In this document: one piece after another, positions 12,693 through 24,834 of the stretch
How positions within the stretch are numbered: position 1 is the stretch's first letter
Layout of the letters: each line of letters starts with the position of its first letter
Assembly (NCBI GenBank): GCA_023078555.1
Contig: JALAAN010000010.1
Span: 1,860,001 to 1,924,000 of the forward strand
DNA length: 64,000 nucleotides
Direction: 5' to 3'
Source: Ulva prolifera
Lineage: Eukaryota; Chlorophyta; Ulvophyceae; Ulvales; Ulvaceae
Program-made: the position numbers and the translations under genes
Notes under the pieces: model-generated
The model's input: only the letters and a program-made list of their open reading frames with translations
Told to the model about the DNA's origin: nothing
Databases searched by the model: none

Positions 12693-14874
12693 TACCGGTT
12701 GACGTGGGTGTGACGTGTGTCGGGTTGAGGATGGTGTTGCTTCCCGGGACATCGGATGCTCCGGCGTGAAGGGTGGCGGGGCAGCCGCTGTGGGGGGCCA
12801 TGATGAAGCGGGTGCCTGCTTGTGCTTTGCATGTGAAACGCTGCAGATGTATGCTGTGCTGTGGCGCCTCGTGTGGTCAGTCAGCCAGGCAGGGTTCTGC
12901 TGGAAAAAAAGTGCTGTGTACAAATGCTCCACGAGCAGATGCTCAACAGGAGGAGGAGATCCTGGGGAGGTGCAAACAAACGGCCTGTCAGGGTGGGGCT
13001 GCATGCGCGCTAGCTGCGGCGCATGCATGACTGCCATGCGCACGACTGCCATACGCATCGGAGCCGCCTGTCCCGCCGGGTTGTGCAGCGGTGTGTGAGC
13101 GCGCGTGTGGCAGCACGCGGCCCACGCGCGTGGACTCACAAATTGTCTTGGGTTTGTGAGTCAACAAATTGTGACTTCTGCTGGGCCGGTACACTGGTAT
13201 GTGCCGCTGACACCGCGTCAAGTGACAGTGGCGTAGGTGACCACAGGAGGCCTATGTACTGAGCGCTACCCCGAGGATATTCTGAGATGATACAACGAGA
13301 GATAGGTGATACAATGTGAGATCAGTGGCGTTACACGTCATCGGATTGTACATCTTTTGTTGTTTTCTCTTGAGACTCTCGGACGTTGCATACACACACA
13401 GGGACATCGTTCCCGTGCCCGGATGCCTGACAAACGTTTTATCGCAATGCCGGTGCATTTGTGGGGCCATGCACACCAGAGTGCTGTATGTTGCTGTGTG
13501 CTAGCCAGCACACAGGTGCATCAGTGAGGTTTATTGAACAGGTTGGCGAGCAACCCGTGCAGTCTCCCTGTGACCTGCTTCACTAGGGGCATCCAGACCA
13601 GCAGACAGCAACACAAGAGACACTCGCTGTGGCTCAACATGTAATCTGTGATGCCATTCGCTGTAGCTGCTTCCAGGTTACCTCGTTATCTCAAGTCCTG
13701 GAGCTCTGCGCTACTATGCCAGCCAGCCTAGCACTGTTACCTGAGCACGTTAGTTTAATAAGGCAAACGCCACGGGTTAACGTCGGATTTTGACTCAGTG
13801 ATGATATTCGTTATCTCGTGTAAGCTTGACCTTTTGATCCCTATCGATCAGTCCGACCAGGCTTCCAGGGGGCACGCAGTCTCAGGGGGTTGCATGCTCT
13901 GTAAGTACAGCACATCAAAAGACTGAATGTACAAGCTCAGTGAGTGTCCAACACCATCCCACACGCAGAGGAGCAGCTTCGGGAGCCACCAGACCGCTGC
14001 CGCAGAGCGCGCAAGCAAATTCGGAGATGGCTTGACATCTCGTGACAGTCACACACAGGATGCCTCTACCTGAGGCACAGTTATACAGGAGGGTACAGCT
14101 GTGTTGGACAGTGAGAAAGCAAGGGGGGTGATGAGAGCAGCCTTGCCCCCCCCCTCCCCACCTCTTGTTTTCCACCTTTTTCCCTCCGGTTCGCCCCCTT
14201 CTTCTCTGTTAATTTTGCCGCTTCTGCATGGAGCCACGAGACGGGGGTCCTGCTTGCTGCCCACCTAGCACGCCGTCACACGGCAAGCCAGCCAGGGCGG
14301 CAGCTGTTATACAATCATACCTACTCAAGAAGCCACATGCAGGGACCGCCTCCACGCCGCCGATCCGTCACCCCAGCTGTGCTGTGTTTTGGGGTTCACC
14401 TTGGGCGTCTGCACAGGTGGACCAGGCGCTCGGCCGCAGCATGCAACCGCCTATCTGCCTTCAGAGGGGCATGGCGAGAGCCTGGGAATATGCTCCGCCA
14501 GCGAACCCCCGGCCGAGCATCGGGGCGACTCGCACAACGTGCATGAGGCTACGCACGTTGTTTGTGCATGACACCGCACCAACTGAGCCCCCACACTGCC
14601 TGTAGCCTTTATCTTTGACAACGCCCATGGTGCGTGCAGCCCCCACCACGCTGAAGGGCGCATGCCCCCCACACAGCCGTACGGAGCAAAACGCTCGTCA
14701 CGGCATGGCCGCCCGCGATCGCCTTACTCACCGCCGCTACGCGAGAGCGGCGTGTGACGCAGCACGGGGGGGGGGGGGGGGAGCATGCGGCCGCACACCT
14801 GCACGCGCTCGACGCCCCACAGCGCATCGCTTAGTGGCAGGAAACGCGTTGCGCGTGCACGCATGCTGCGTGCG
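12693..14874. other. Intergenic region between convergent genes
   Basis: Lies between the 3' ends of the aminopeptidase (+) and ARID (-) genes. No protein is recognised. 14130-14225 is strongly C/T rich, and a G16 run sits at 14766-14781. Open frames such as 13915-14175 (-) and 14228-14605 (+) have no motif or supporting splice context. Confidence 0.5.
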
Positions 14875-17800
14875 CTAGGCTGGCTCTTCGAGCATGAGGT
14901 CGTCGGCGAAGCCCAGCATGTCGTCGAGGTCGTCGTTCAGGAGGCCCTCCGCGAGGCCGAGGTCCATGTGGTCGTCCAGCGCTGCATGCATTGTCGCTCG
15001 TCAGTGGCCAGAGGTGTCACGGTAGCGCCGATGAGGCACGGTCCCCTCGGCGCGGCCGAGCGCGTGCAGCGCGGAGTCGCAGCGGGCGAGGCCATGGCCC
15101 TGTGCGTCGCGGACGGCTCACAATACCTCGGGCGGTGTGCACGACAGAGCACCAGAGCGTACCAGTCGGCATCACAACTAATCGCATCGACCCGCGGTGG
15201 TGGCTGCTGTTGTGCACAACGCAGTGCAACAGATCCACCAGCTCAGGGCGCAGGAACGCACAGAATGGTGCCGTTAGGGTTCTTTGAGTGCGCGAGCGGG
15301 AGCGTGCGGACGGTGGACGTGGCAGAGCGGGGATGGGAGGCGTGGCAGAGGTGGTGCGTGTCACGCCGGGCGGATCAAACCGCTCCGTGCCGTGTGAGAC
15401 ACTTCACATGCATTGAGCAGTGATCGTAGAGGTGCACAGGCCGGGAGACCCGGTGCATGCAAAGGCGCCGCGCTTGGCACACCTCACTTTGCGGCGCCCA
15501 CGCGGCTGTAGTCGTCCGCCCCCAGAAACGACATACACAGAACCATGCACAGAAGCGCAGTGGGATGAATGCCACATACATTCGGGCGATGCCAGGACAA
15601 GCGCCTGGGCACAGCACAGCACAGCACAGCGCGCAAATTGTGCATGGCCGCTGCACAGAGGTACTCAGGAGAGGCAGATGAATGGGAGGCCTCGCACATG
15701 GGAAGTCTGCCGCCGAGGGCTCCAGGTCGGGGGGCAGCGGCTGCACGAAACGGTCCGGCGCCATAGGGTACACCTTGTGCCGGTTCGTCGGCAGCAGCGC
15801 CGCCTTGGTGTTGGGCGACGCGACCGGCCCACGTAAGACGTTGCCGTTCATGTCCCGCTTGATCGAGCTCTGGCCGCCCGGCGCTGACACATACGGCCGC
15901 CCCCCCGGAACAGACTGGTGGCGCGATGCCAGCAGGCCGTCAGCGCCGCTGCCCTGCCCCGTGTCCGCGACCGGCCGCGACATGAGCGGGTCACCATACT
16001 GCGCGGGTGTGGCCACAGGGGCCTCAGAGCCCATGGCCTCCGGTGGCCACAGGTCCATCGGCTGCACGGAGGGGTCGGGGGAGAGGAGGCGGGCATGGGG
16101 CCGGGTGTCGGCGAAGGCGTGCGGGAGGGTGTGGCGCGGTGAGTCCAGGGGAGGCGGGATGAGGGTCTGGCCGGGGTGGTTGAACATGGCGCAGTCAGGG
16201 TTTGTGACGCGGGAGAAGGCTCCCGGGCGGAGGGGGGAGGCCTGAGCGGTGTGGGCGGCGTGGCAGTGTGGCGTGTGGACGACGGAGCCCTGATCGAGCA
16301 GAAAGCCCTTACACTGCACAGCATGTAGCATCATGTATCTGACTTCCGATAAGTATGTATGTACTTACAAAGGACAAAGGCTGGGCATGAAGCCGGAATC
16401 CACTCGCAAACCCACTCACTCGTTCATGGCACAAGGCCGGGCACGAGAGCATACCACAGCCCTGTCGGTAGTATGTCTGTATGCGTGATGACATAGCTAT
16501 ATCCATTTAGACATTCACAAGTCCGGACTTTGGGACCATCAGTGGACAAGTCATAGCTTCCTGAGTGGTGCATCTGAATGTCAGGCGGACCGAGGCAGAG
16601 GGGGCGCACAGAGCACCTGAGGCACGCCGTGGCGGCGGCTGGCCACAGCTGCGGTTGCGCCGGCCCCGTGTGGGCCGAGGCCCCCCCGCCTGCCAAATCT
16701 ATACATCGTATGCCGGACTAACAGAGATGTGCACAGGACCGTAGATGGCAGAGGAAGCACATGTCGGCAGGTATGCGGCGTGGCGCTTGCACTCGGTGCG
16801 ACTTGCAGTCTGTTAAGCGGATGGACGCGGAGCATGCATGTCGGCATCAGCAGCATGTCGCAGACGAAGGGATGCCCTCACGACAACGCATCGGGCGCGA
16901 TGCTGATGCGCCGCAAACAGGATGTCCAACAAAACAGCGGCTCTGAAGCCGCCCAAAGGCCAGCGTTGTGACTGCGTTCGTGCATGCAAACTTTTCAGCA
17001 AGTGCGGCGAGATTCGCCCACCCCGCGAGAGTGCGGGGGGGCTGGAATGCATGCACAGTGGGGAGGGCGCACGTTTGTCATGGTCTCCTCGGCTGCACGC
17101 AGCGCGTCGTCGCGGCGGCGCGTCGCAGCGTCCCGCACCATCGCGGCGTCACGCGCCTGCACCTCCGTCTTGTACCGGTCCTCGTCCGCACGCACCGCCT
17201 GCTGCACGAGGTCCCGCTTGTGCGGATCCAGCCGCATCCACATCGCCGCGGCACGCTCGCCCTGCGTCGACCCCAGCGCGCCGCCGCTCGGCACCGCCGC
17301 CGATGCGACCGGGCCGCCGTCCACGCACAGGCTTAGCCGCGCCAGCAGCGCCTCGACCGTGTCGGGCAGCCGCGGCGGCGGCAGCAGCCGCGGCTGCGGC
17401 GTCAGCCGCGCGCGCTTCGTGGCGCCCGGCGGCGGCTCCGCCGCCGCCGCTGCCGCCGCTGGCGGCGCCGCGGCAGCGGCGTCGCCGTTGCCGGTATACT
17501 GCAGGGCCGGGGTGCTGCCGATGACGCCGGAGAACGGCACCCCGCCGACGTTGCCGGAGACGACGAGCCCGTGGCCGTTGAGCGCTGCGACGGCCTGCAC
17601 CGAGCCGCTGGTGCCGATGAGCGTCTCGAGGCGCGCCTGTGGTGGCGGCACCGTCAGCATCGCCGCGAAAGGCAGCGGCGCCGGTGGCGCAGCCGCCGCG
17701 TACGCCGTCAGCGGCGCGTACATGCCCGGCGGCGCCGGGTGCAGCAGCGTCGGCGGCGCCGGCACTATCGGGTCAGGCGGCGCCGGAACCGCTGCTACCG

Positions 17801-19943
17801 CCGCCGCGCCACCGTCGGTGGCGTGGCCATCGAGCATATCTGAGTCGTCGCCATCTGTTCTTATGTCCGCGGCCGGCGTCTGCGGCTTACTCGGCGAGGG
17901 GGGCGAGTAGCTCCGGTCGTCCGTGTTGATGGTTTCGGCGAGCACCGCCCCGGACGAGCCGCCTTCTGACATGCCTCTGGAGATGCTCACCTGCGACTTC
18001 GTGGTCGCGTAGTCAGGCCCTGGTGTGGCCGGGGCGCCAGGCGTGCCCTTGCGAGTTGTGCACGGCTTCGCGTCAGCCTGCTGCACCGCCGGCATCCCCG
18101 ACGGCGGCCAGTCCGTCCTGCACCGCTGACCTCATCACGTCACCATGCATTGCGCCGCGATCGCCCAGCTTCACCACGGCATGCATGTGTGCTCCGCAAT
18201 GCTGGTCCACATTCACGCTCACAAGAACGCGTACACCGCGCCGGAGTTCAAGGTCAGAAACACCCGTGAGCATATCAACAGACCGCCTTGTAGGCTACGT
18301 CGGTCCTCTGTCATGCGTTCGCGGAGCTCGAGTGATGCACTGAATGATCGGTACACATGGCGCGCAAGGTCGTCGCGGCAAATCAGAGCAGCACAGCACA
18401 CCTGCCACGCAGCGCCGCCACAGCCATCGCCGCCGCCGCGTCGACGGCGTGTGCGGGGTGCACGGCGGTGTGGTAGGCGGGGTGGTAGTGTAGCACGCTG
18501 CCGTGGCCACCGGGGGCCGCAGCGTGCAGGACGTGGCCGTGGGGGCGGCCGTGGCTGCCGTGGCGGTGATGGGGGTGGTCGCCGTCTTTGCCCTTGGTCG
18601 CCGGCGGCGCGATGCGCTCCTGGGAGCTCTTGCGGTGGAAGTACACCTGCACCCCTGATCATTTCTGAACGCCTCGCAGTGATTCATCGCGGCGAGCCAC
18701 TCCCGGAATACGACCACTCTCCAGGCATCGATGGTTGTTGTCCGAGATGCAAGTAGGTGCCGACGTGGTCTGGACCGAGGGGTGCAACGGCTTGCATGGG
18801 CGGCATGCGTATGGACAGTGGCTCATGCGGAAACACCAAGGTGCTGATGGGACAGGAAGGAGGGACACGCGTGCGGCTTGATCTCGTGAGCCTCAGCACT
18901 GATGTGGGATGCCGTTAAATGAAGTTAAATGATGTGCAGATCCACGTGTGGGTGTGCGGATGGCCGCCATTTGAGTGTGACATCGTTGACGAATTCAGGG
19001 AGTCAATCGCAGTCCTTCAGGATGCATCCGGCAGGCAGAGGGCTGTGTTTGCGCAGGGGACTGCGGGGGGACGCCCCACCTGCTCGTAGTCCCAGAGGTA
19101 CTGCATGTAGCCGCGCTTGAGCACGAACGACAGCGAGGTGATGGTCTTCGGCAGGTGGAACGCGTCGCCGACGTCACGCCAGTGCTTGTCGCGGATGACC
19201 TGGACCGCCCCTCCTGCGTCCGTCACCTGCACACCGCCGCCGCCGCCCGCTCATTCACAGCACGCAGCGCGCCGGCATGCAACGGTCCACTCCCCCTAAC
19301 CCCTAACACCTACCCCCCTCAAGCAGTTATCAAGCAGCAAAAGCCGAGAGGGGGGAGCTGCGGTCGGCTGTGCGGCCAAAACCAGCCCTGGGATGAGTTG
19401 ACTGACAGCCCCACCGCGCATGTTGAGAACACAAGAGATACAACGCATGCGGCCCTAGCGAGAATTCAAGAGCCCGTTGGAACCAAGACGATCCCGACAA
19501 AGCAGAGGTTGCTCCACACATACACTGCCTGAGCCTGCGGCACCTCAGTGTTATAACCAAAACACCACGATACCACCAAAACACAACAACATTTCTGCAC
19601 GGCACATCACTGGACTGCCACAGAAGCTGGACGCCCTGAGGGTACGATTCGCCTGAAGGGTCCACAGGGTCGGTCGTGAAGCACCCTAGCGGCTGCCGAG
19701 GCACCGCATGGCTGCAGCAGGGGGCGGAGGAGGGGGGGGGGAGGGGGGGCGTACCCGCTGGTAGAGGAGGTGGAGGTTGAGCTCCTGGCCGCCGAGCTTC
19801 ATGACCTTGGCGACGCGGATGTCGAGCGCGTCGAAGAGCTCCCGCAGGGTTTCGTGGAAGAGCGCGGGATCGCCGTACACCTCGGCGTGCGTCGCACGCG
19901 CCGGCGGGTACCGCTGCGGCTCCGGCGGCGCCGGCAGTGACAT
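14875..19943 (-). CDS. ARID/BRIGHT-domain nuclear protein with HMG-box-like segment
   Basis: Predicted DNA-binding chromatin or transcription protein. Exons in transcript order: 19943-19755, 19226-19080, 18646-18402, from 18286 (end unresolved), an exon ending at 17073, 16313-15698, 14981-14875. Phases agree everywhere except the junction near 18130-18190, where a short intron of about 50 bp is needed. The ARID fold spans exons 1-2: FHETLRELFDALDI, VMKLGGQELNLHLLYQR, then VTDAGGAVQVIRDKHWRDV and SFVLKRGYMQYLWDYE. Exon 5 is Ala/Pro rich and ends in MWMRLDPHKRDLVQQAVRAD plus EDRYKTEV, which resembles the last helix of an HMG box, as in plant ARID-HMG proteins; the first half of the box is not clear. 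The last exon encodes an acidic amphipathic tail (LLNDDLDDMLGFADDL) that could be an activation domain. Start ATG at 19943 is preceded by an ATGCAG, so further 5' exons are possible. Confidence 0.82.
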
Positions 19944-22404
19944 CGGGGCTGCATGCAGAGCCGGGGGTTGCGCTCGCTGTGCAGTCAACAGGAAAACTAG
20001 GTCTACGCGGCCGCATGGGCTTGGCACAGTGACAACTCCGCATGAGCTGGACGGCATGTGCCGAACGGTTGATTTGATTTAGTGCTCTGGTTGATAAGAG
20101 TAAGTGCTCTGCCATAGCAGGGCCCGGGATCTTGTAAAGTCAAGTACATGTGCCGAATGGGCAAACCGCCTGAAAAGCCCCCGGGTGTGGTTGTCGGCGC
20201 ACAGACGGCAGGCCGCGGCGCGGGTGCCGAGGAGCACAGGGAAAACTACAACAAGCAACAGCTCGGGTCATTGCATGGCAGAGCACCAGCACAGACCACA
20301 CTACATCGCCACGAACACCATCGACTCGGAGCGCAGCCCAGCAACACAGAAACGGCCGATGCGGCGGACTACGAGCACAGGCGCCCGGCCGACGACCCCG
20401 CTGCATCGACCCTCGGCACCACTACAACCACGACGAGTACAGGGGGCCCCATGTGATGCAGTCGTTCCGGCTGCTTCCCCTGGTGCTTCGGGAGGTGTGG
20501 TGCAAGCGCATGCATTGTCCCAGCTGCTTCCCTCGGGACTACGCGTGGATGTGGGTGCTGAGGAGAGCGCAACAACGTGGACGCAGGCATGTGCGGCCGC
20601 TGTTCACCGACGTCTTAGGGCAGGGCCAACGTTCACAATCATGTGGATGCTCACGGGAGGGGCGAGCAGCGGAACATGCGCATTGCAGTGCGCTATGCAC
20701 ATGTGCCTGAGCCGACCCAAGGGGCAGTGAGTCTGGCCGGAGGTGACGGCATCATGCACGCTGCGGAACACAAGCTCCGCAGGCCACGCGTCGACGACTG
20801 CAACGCAGTGGCTGCAGCACACGGATGCTGCACGTGGAGCCTGCACGGACGTGGAATCAAACAGGCATGCGCCCTGAAGGCTACGGTGTCGCCCACACCT
20901 TGAAACTGGTAACATGAGCATGCAGACAGGGCATGGTGGCTGTGCGATGTGGCAGGTGGCATTTGGACTGCAATGGCGACGCCGAGATGGGACTCAGAAG
21001 GCTGATGGACGACATGCGACACGTGTTCATTTCTGAGCTGGTCTAGGACGCCACAGCCGTGCAATGCACATCAATTCACAGGCGCAGCTGTTTAACATAG
21101 ATATATGGCAGGCCTTGGGAGAGGCACGTCATGATAAGACTTGCACGGGGCTGCGGCTGGCAGTTCTGGACTGTGTGGAGACGTACCCATGATGGGTGAG
21201 TGCACAAAGTGGTGTTGCACCAAGGCTTTGGCACTCTGGAAAAGGTGGTCGTCTGCGGGCGCCACCGCCATGTCGGCAGGAGGAGGCGGGACACAAGTAA
21301 TCACATCACTGATAGATGTGCTTCCTGGCGGGTACTGCTCAGGCACTGGCAGGTCGGCAGCACCGATGTCGAGGTCTGTGTCCATCGGCCCTGGCACACC
21401 AGCCAGAGCCACGCTCGCCACCGGACTGAACGCGCCTTTGTGATCCCCGTGCTGATATCTGGTGCTTGCCGCATCCGAGTCGGCGCTGCAAGCAGAGACG
21501 TGCTTGCCAGACTGTGAGAGCTGTGGCAGTCTCGGTGCTGCACGAGACGCTCAGCACCAGCTGGCGTCAGGAGCTGTACAGGAGCATCATAACGCAAAGA
21601 CGTATCAGAAATGAGCTCGTGCTTGAATTGACGATGCTGACGTTAGGGACACGGACGTGCTGAGCGCACGCGCGACAGGAGGCAAGGACGGGCCAAGCTG
21701 ATACCGCACCCCGCTGATTCACCCGACGGCATGCGGAGGCTGGCTATATATCTTTATAGTCGCATTGACGCTTCGTTCGAATGCCTTCTGGTGCGCCCTG
21801 AAAGTGCGGGGCTCAGTTCTGCGAAGCCAGCGGAAAGCGCAAGATTAGCGCCTCTGTCTCGGACGGAACTACGGACAATTGTAGTGGCTATCGGCAGTGG
21901 GTGAAAAAGCAATGGCCGCGAATGAGACGAAGTGAAAGTTGAAGCGAATAGCGGCACTCCACATTGACATTTACATTTGGGCGCGCAGAGCAGTGAGGTG
22001 CATCAGGTTCGGAAATTCAGCAGTGGAAGCTAATTCGACCGACATCTGGCGTGCAAATCACCCGACAGGCCAGCACAGAGGCGCTGTCGCGCTGCCACAG
22101 CAGAGCGCGGGTGTGCATAGAAGTCGGCAAGCTCACGAGATTCGGCGAATATCAACTTGGTGAGCGAGCAGCCTCGAGGGATCACCGCGCAGTGCGTGAC
22201 ACGTACGCCTATCTAAAGAACGAGTGCGCTTGCAGAATGGAGGTGAGTATTAGGTGCTGATGTGAGTATTAGGTGCTGATCCCTAAAGCGACAGATGCTT
22301 GTATCTGATGGTGAGTCGACGATGGTCACAGACGTCAATCGCAATTTTTTTTTTTTTTTTTTGCAATATATAGAAAACATATTAATCAAAGGGTACAAGC
22401 ATTA
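19944..22404. other. Region upstream of the ARID gene
   Basis: On the minus strand 21458-21206 could be an exon (acceptor GCACCAG, donor TTT|GTGCAC) encoding about 84 residues beginning YQHGDHKGAFSPVASVAL and rich in Pro and Asp. It may belong to the 5' part of the ARID gene or to another gene; I could not link it. A 19-bp sequence GTGAGTATTAGGTGCTGAT is repeated twice in tandem at about 22243-22281, and an uninterrupted T18 run lies at 22345-22362, shortly before the tRNA gene. Nothing else is supported. Confidence 0.4.
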
Positions 22405-22476
22405 ATCGGTGTGGCGCAGTGGAAGCGTGATGGGCCCATAACCCATAGGTCAGAGGATCGAAACCTCTCACCGATA
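22405..22476 (+). tRNA. Initiator tRNA-Met (CAU)
   Basis: A perfect 72-nt cloverleaf without CCA or intron. Acceptor stem ATCGGTG pairs fully with CACCGAT, including the A1:U72 pair typical of eukaryotic initiators. D stem GCGC/GCGT, anticodon stem ATGGG/CCCAT with three consecutive G:C pairs next to the loop CCCATAA (anticodon CAU), variable loop AGGTC, and T arm AGAGG-ATCGAAA-CCTCT with the initiator-specific AUCGAAA loop instead of TTC. Internal A box TGGCGCAGTGG and B box GGATCGAAACC are intact. It is nuclear type, transcribed by RNA polymerase III. Confidence 0.98.
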
Positions 22477-22479
22477 ACC

Positions 22480-22484
22480 TTTTT
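22480..22484 (+). terminator. RNA polymerase III T5 terminator
   Basis: Five consecutive T begin four bases after the discriminator base of the initiator tRNA, the usual Pol III stop signal. Confidence 0.9.
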
Positions 22485-22748
22485 GTGTATTTGTTTTGTT
22501 GCACTCCCCTGGATGCGGCTGAATGGCTGGCTTTGGACAGCTTTCGCCGTTGGCGGACGCCCGATGCAGCCATGGGGAGGTGCTGCGGAGCATGGCACCC
22601 TCGCGCGTGCACGGGAAGTCATGCACAGGGCCTAGTCCTTTCCTACGCCTGAGTGCGCCAGGTAATTGGGTGCGCCACCTGTGGACGCACGATCAACCGT
22701 TTTAAAACCAAAGTTCAAGCCCTTTGGCAGGCTCCCCGAAGGTCGCAC

Positions 22749-22828
22749 AGGACTGATGACTAGTGTGGGGTCACCGAGCCCGATCACATAGAACAATCCC
22801 AATATTTAGCTCTGATTTCTGGATGGCA
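22749..22828 (+). repeat. Partial copy of a repeat related to 36790-37005
   Basis: Shares a GGACTGATG..AGTGTG block and then a nearly identical run (CACATAGAACAAT, CCAA.ATTTAG, ATTTCTGGATG.CAG) with the element around 36940-37005, but lacks its middle part, including the left arm of the palindrome. Confidence 0.55.
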
Positions 22829-23706
22829 GCCCTATCAATGCTGCGAGGCGACCCAACACTGCCACTGAGTTTACAACCTTTCGCATCACGAACACAGCGT
22901 GGCTTTTCTCGTGACCTGCCGCCGGATCCGCGAGCACCGCAGTGTCACACGGACGAAGTCGCAGCGCCGTATAGCACCACCAGCACAGCACAACAACACG
23001 GCACAGCACAGCACAGCACGGCACAACACACACAGGCACGCCGACGCTACCCCCACGCGCCGGCCGCCACCACACTACACGCGTATACAGCACACCGAAC
23101 TGCAGCGGGAGTATGTAGCTGCTGCATTGCCCAAATTGAGCGCCCGGACCTCAGGCCCGCCCAGACCTCAGGCCCGCCTGTTCCCCATGCATGGTGCTCC
23201 GCCGCACACTGCCACAACGCCGCAATGCCTTACACAGATTCCCTCCCCAGGATCTCTTGGGCATGGCACATTGAGCCCGGGCAGAGCAGCCACTTACGGC
23301 TCTACGAGTCTGAGACATCATCGGAAGATGGTGGCTTGCGAGTGGAGAGGGGGGGGGCCAGCCGCTCTGGCCAGATAGCCATGGCAATTGCAATTGATAT
23401 CCATGGCATTGCAAAGATCAGGCCGTGAGCCTCAGTAACACTGCCTCGCACGCATGGCGTGTCAGATGCCCTGGAGGCGGCTGTGGGGCAGACCCTGGAA
23501 TGGACTTGGCGGGCGACCGCGCGGTAGAGCGCGGCATGTCTACAAGCGCTGCGGACCCCTCTGGGAGGGGTTCATCATCGCACCGCAGTCTGTAGGAGTA
23601 GGTGTGTGCCGGCTACGCCAAAACCCTGCAGGGCAATCAGCGAGCTTGCCCCTGATGAGGCGTGCACTCACAGACAGGCAATAGGGAGCCGTTGCTATCC
23701 AGGAAA

Positions 23707-23770
23707 GGGCGACGTGCACGTGGTCAGGCGAATCGAATGTTTGATTCCGCTGACCACGTGCACGTCGCCC
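23707..23770. repeat. Near-perfect 64-nt hairpin with CACGTG motifs
   Basis: Arms 23707-23727 and 23750-23770 are exact reverse complements over 21 bases. Inside them a 2x2 mismatch and a further GAATC/GATTC pairing leave an 8-base loop. Each arm carries CACGTG and GTGCAC palindromes. It is not followed by a T run, is not inside a supported gene, and shows no flanking transposase. It may be a foldback mobile element remnant, a small-RNA precursor or a cruciform. Confidence 0.9.
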
Positions 23771-23910
23771 GTTCTCATGCTCCGTCTCGATACACAGACT
23801 TTATAATTGCACTCCATGGAGAGTACCTGCGTCTGTCAGTCGTCTGTGAGCAGGCTTGGGAGCCGCATATGCACCTTGCCTGCTGTCACTTAAGTGGTAG
23901 TAATTAACTA

Positions 23911-24178
23911 AGGGTCCAATGGGTTGAGGACGGATTAAAAGCTACCCCCTCCCTTTCAGGAGGTCATGGGTTCGATTCTGCGTGCGCTTTAGGGGAATCG
24001 AAACGGCCGTACGTGACCACCTCTCTTAGCACAGGAGGAGGCCCTGTGAGTTCCGTACGGTCGTCTGAGGGGGGTTTCCAGGTGGTTTACTCCTTCGGCA
24101 TATGTCGTCCCGTTAACTCGGAGGTGTCAATTTCCAATAGGATACGGCTCAGTAAATTTAGATGTACTTTACTTTACC
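23911..24178 (+). mobile_element. SINE with tRNA-Glu-like head, copy A
   Basis: About 268 bp, matched along its whole length with few differences by 47619-47885. The head contains Pol III promoter-like boxes: GGTCCAATGGGTTGAGGA resembles the A box of tRNA-Glu, CTTTCA sits in a CCTCC/GGAGG stem like its anticodon arm, and GGGTTCGATTC is a B box. An unrelated body follows, with a GGAATCGAAACGGCCGTACGTGACC block, then a tail ending in repeated TTTACTTTA. No poly(A) tail is seen, so mobilisation would rely on a partner LINE recognising the 3' end (inference). Confidence 0.8.
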
Positions 24179-24447
24179 ATTGTATTCGCTAGCATGCACT
24201 TCCTCAGAACTCAGCACTCGCGATCCTGCAGCCTCCCATGCGATCAGAAATGTGGAGTTGAAGACAACAGACCTCATGCATTCTAGACCTGTGCATCCGC
24301 CTGGTGGCCGGGATCCTAGTTGGCGTTGCGTTCTTGGCCCATGATGGCCCAAGGTTAAAATCCTAACAGGATGAGATGTATGCACCAAGCGACGGCCGTA
24401 CGGATTCCACGCATTCCCCGACTCTTACGCTTCAAATTGCGCTCTGC

Positions 24448-24834
24448 ATGGCTCGGGTGGACGAGGACTGGTTTAGCAGCTGGGATGGGCCGGCTGCATC
24501 ACCACCATCATCTGCCACCAGCGCTAGCACCCGTTCCGATACTTCGATGTCTGACCTGTGCAGGGCCTTGCGGCACGCTAGATCAGCAGCGGTTGGCTTG
24601 GAGGCCTCTGCCACATCCGGTCACTACATCATCCAATGCCCATGGCGTGGTGATGTGCGATCGAGGCGGAGACGAGGAAGCAGGTAGCACCGCGGGCACA
24701 GCACGAACGGTCATGTGTCCCATTCATTGGTCCAGCCCGACGTCTTCATTACAGATGAGGCACAGTCAATGGGACTGGGGAAACACGCCCATTTCTTTGT
24801 TGCAGCACTTGAAAGAAAGTGCGAGATGAAATGA
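24448..24834 (+). CDS. Small two-exon protein, unrecognised
   Basis: Exon 1 is 24448-24619 and exon 2 is 24755-24834; the intron (GTCACT...CATTACAG) joins them in phase 1 to give 83 residues. The N-terminal half is acidic then Ser/Thr/Ala rich (MARVDEDWFSSWDGPAASPP), and the C-terminal half is predicted helical (LCRALRHARSAAVGLEASAT, then GLGKHAHFFVAALERKCEMK). No family is recognised. It ends about 0.9 kb before HSBP1 on the same strand. Support is the ATG, a good acceptor, matching phase and amino-acid composition; I have no homology evidence. Confidence 0.45.

Noticed and set aside
11295..13139. 614-codon minus-strand ORF antisense to the aminopeptidase
   Set aside because: It overlaps a well-supported exon, is rich in Arg, Pro and His as expected from reading GC-rich codons backwards, and has no motif.
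19287..19318. CCCCTAACCCCTAACACC, resembling telomeric repeats
   Set aside because: Only two imperfect units inside an ARID intron; too short to call an interstitial telomere.
21092..21421. Minus ORF as a separate gene
   Set aside because: It looks like one exon (21458-21206) rather than a complete gene, and I could not link it to the ARID gene in phase, so it is only mentioned in the regional entry.
22763..23428. 221-codon plus ORF and an overlapping 159-codon ORF
   Set aside because: The ORFs overlap in different frames, include ACAGC/GCACA simple repeats and a MITE-like fragment, and have no motif; I could not choose a coding frame.
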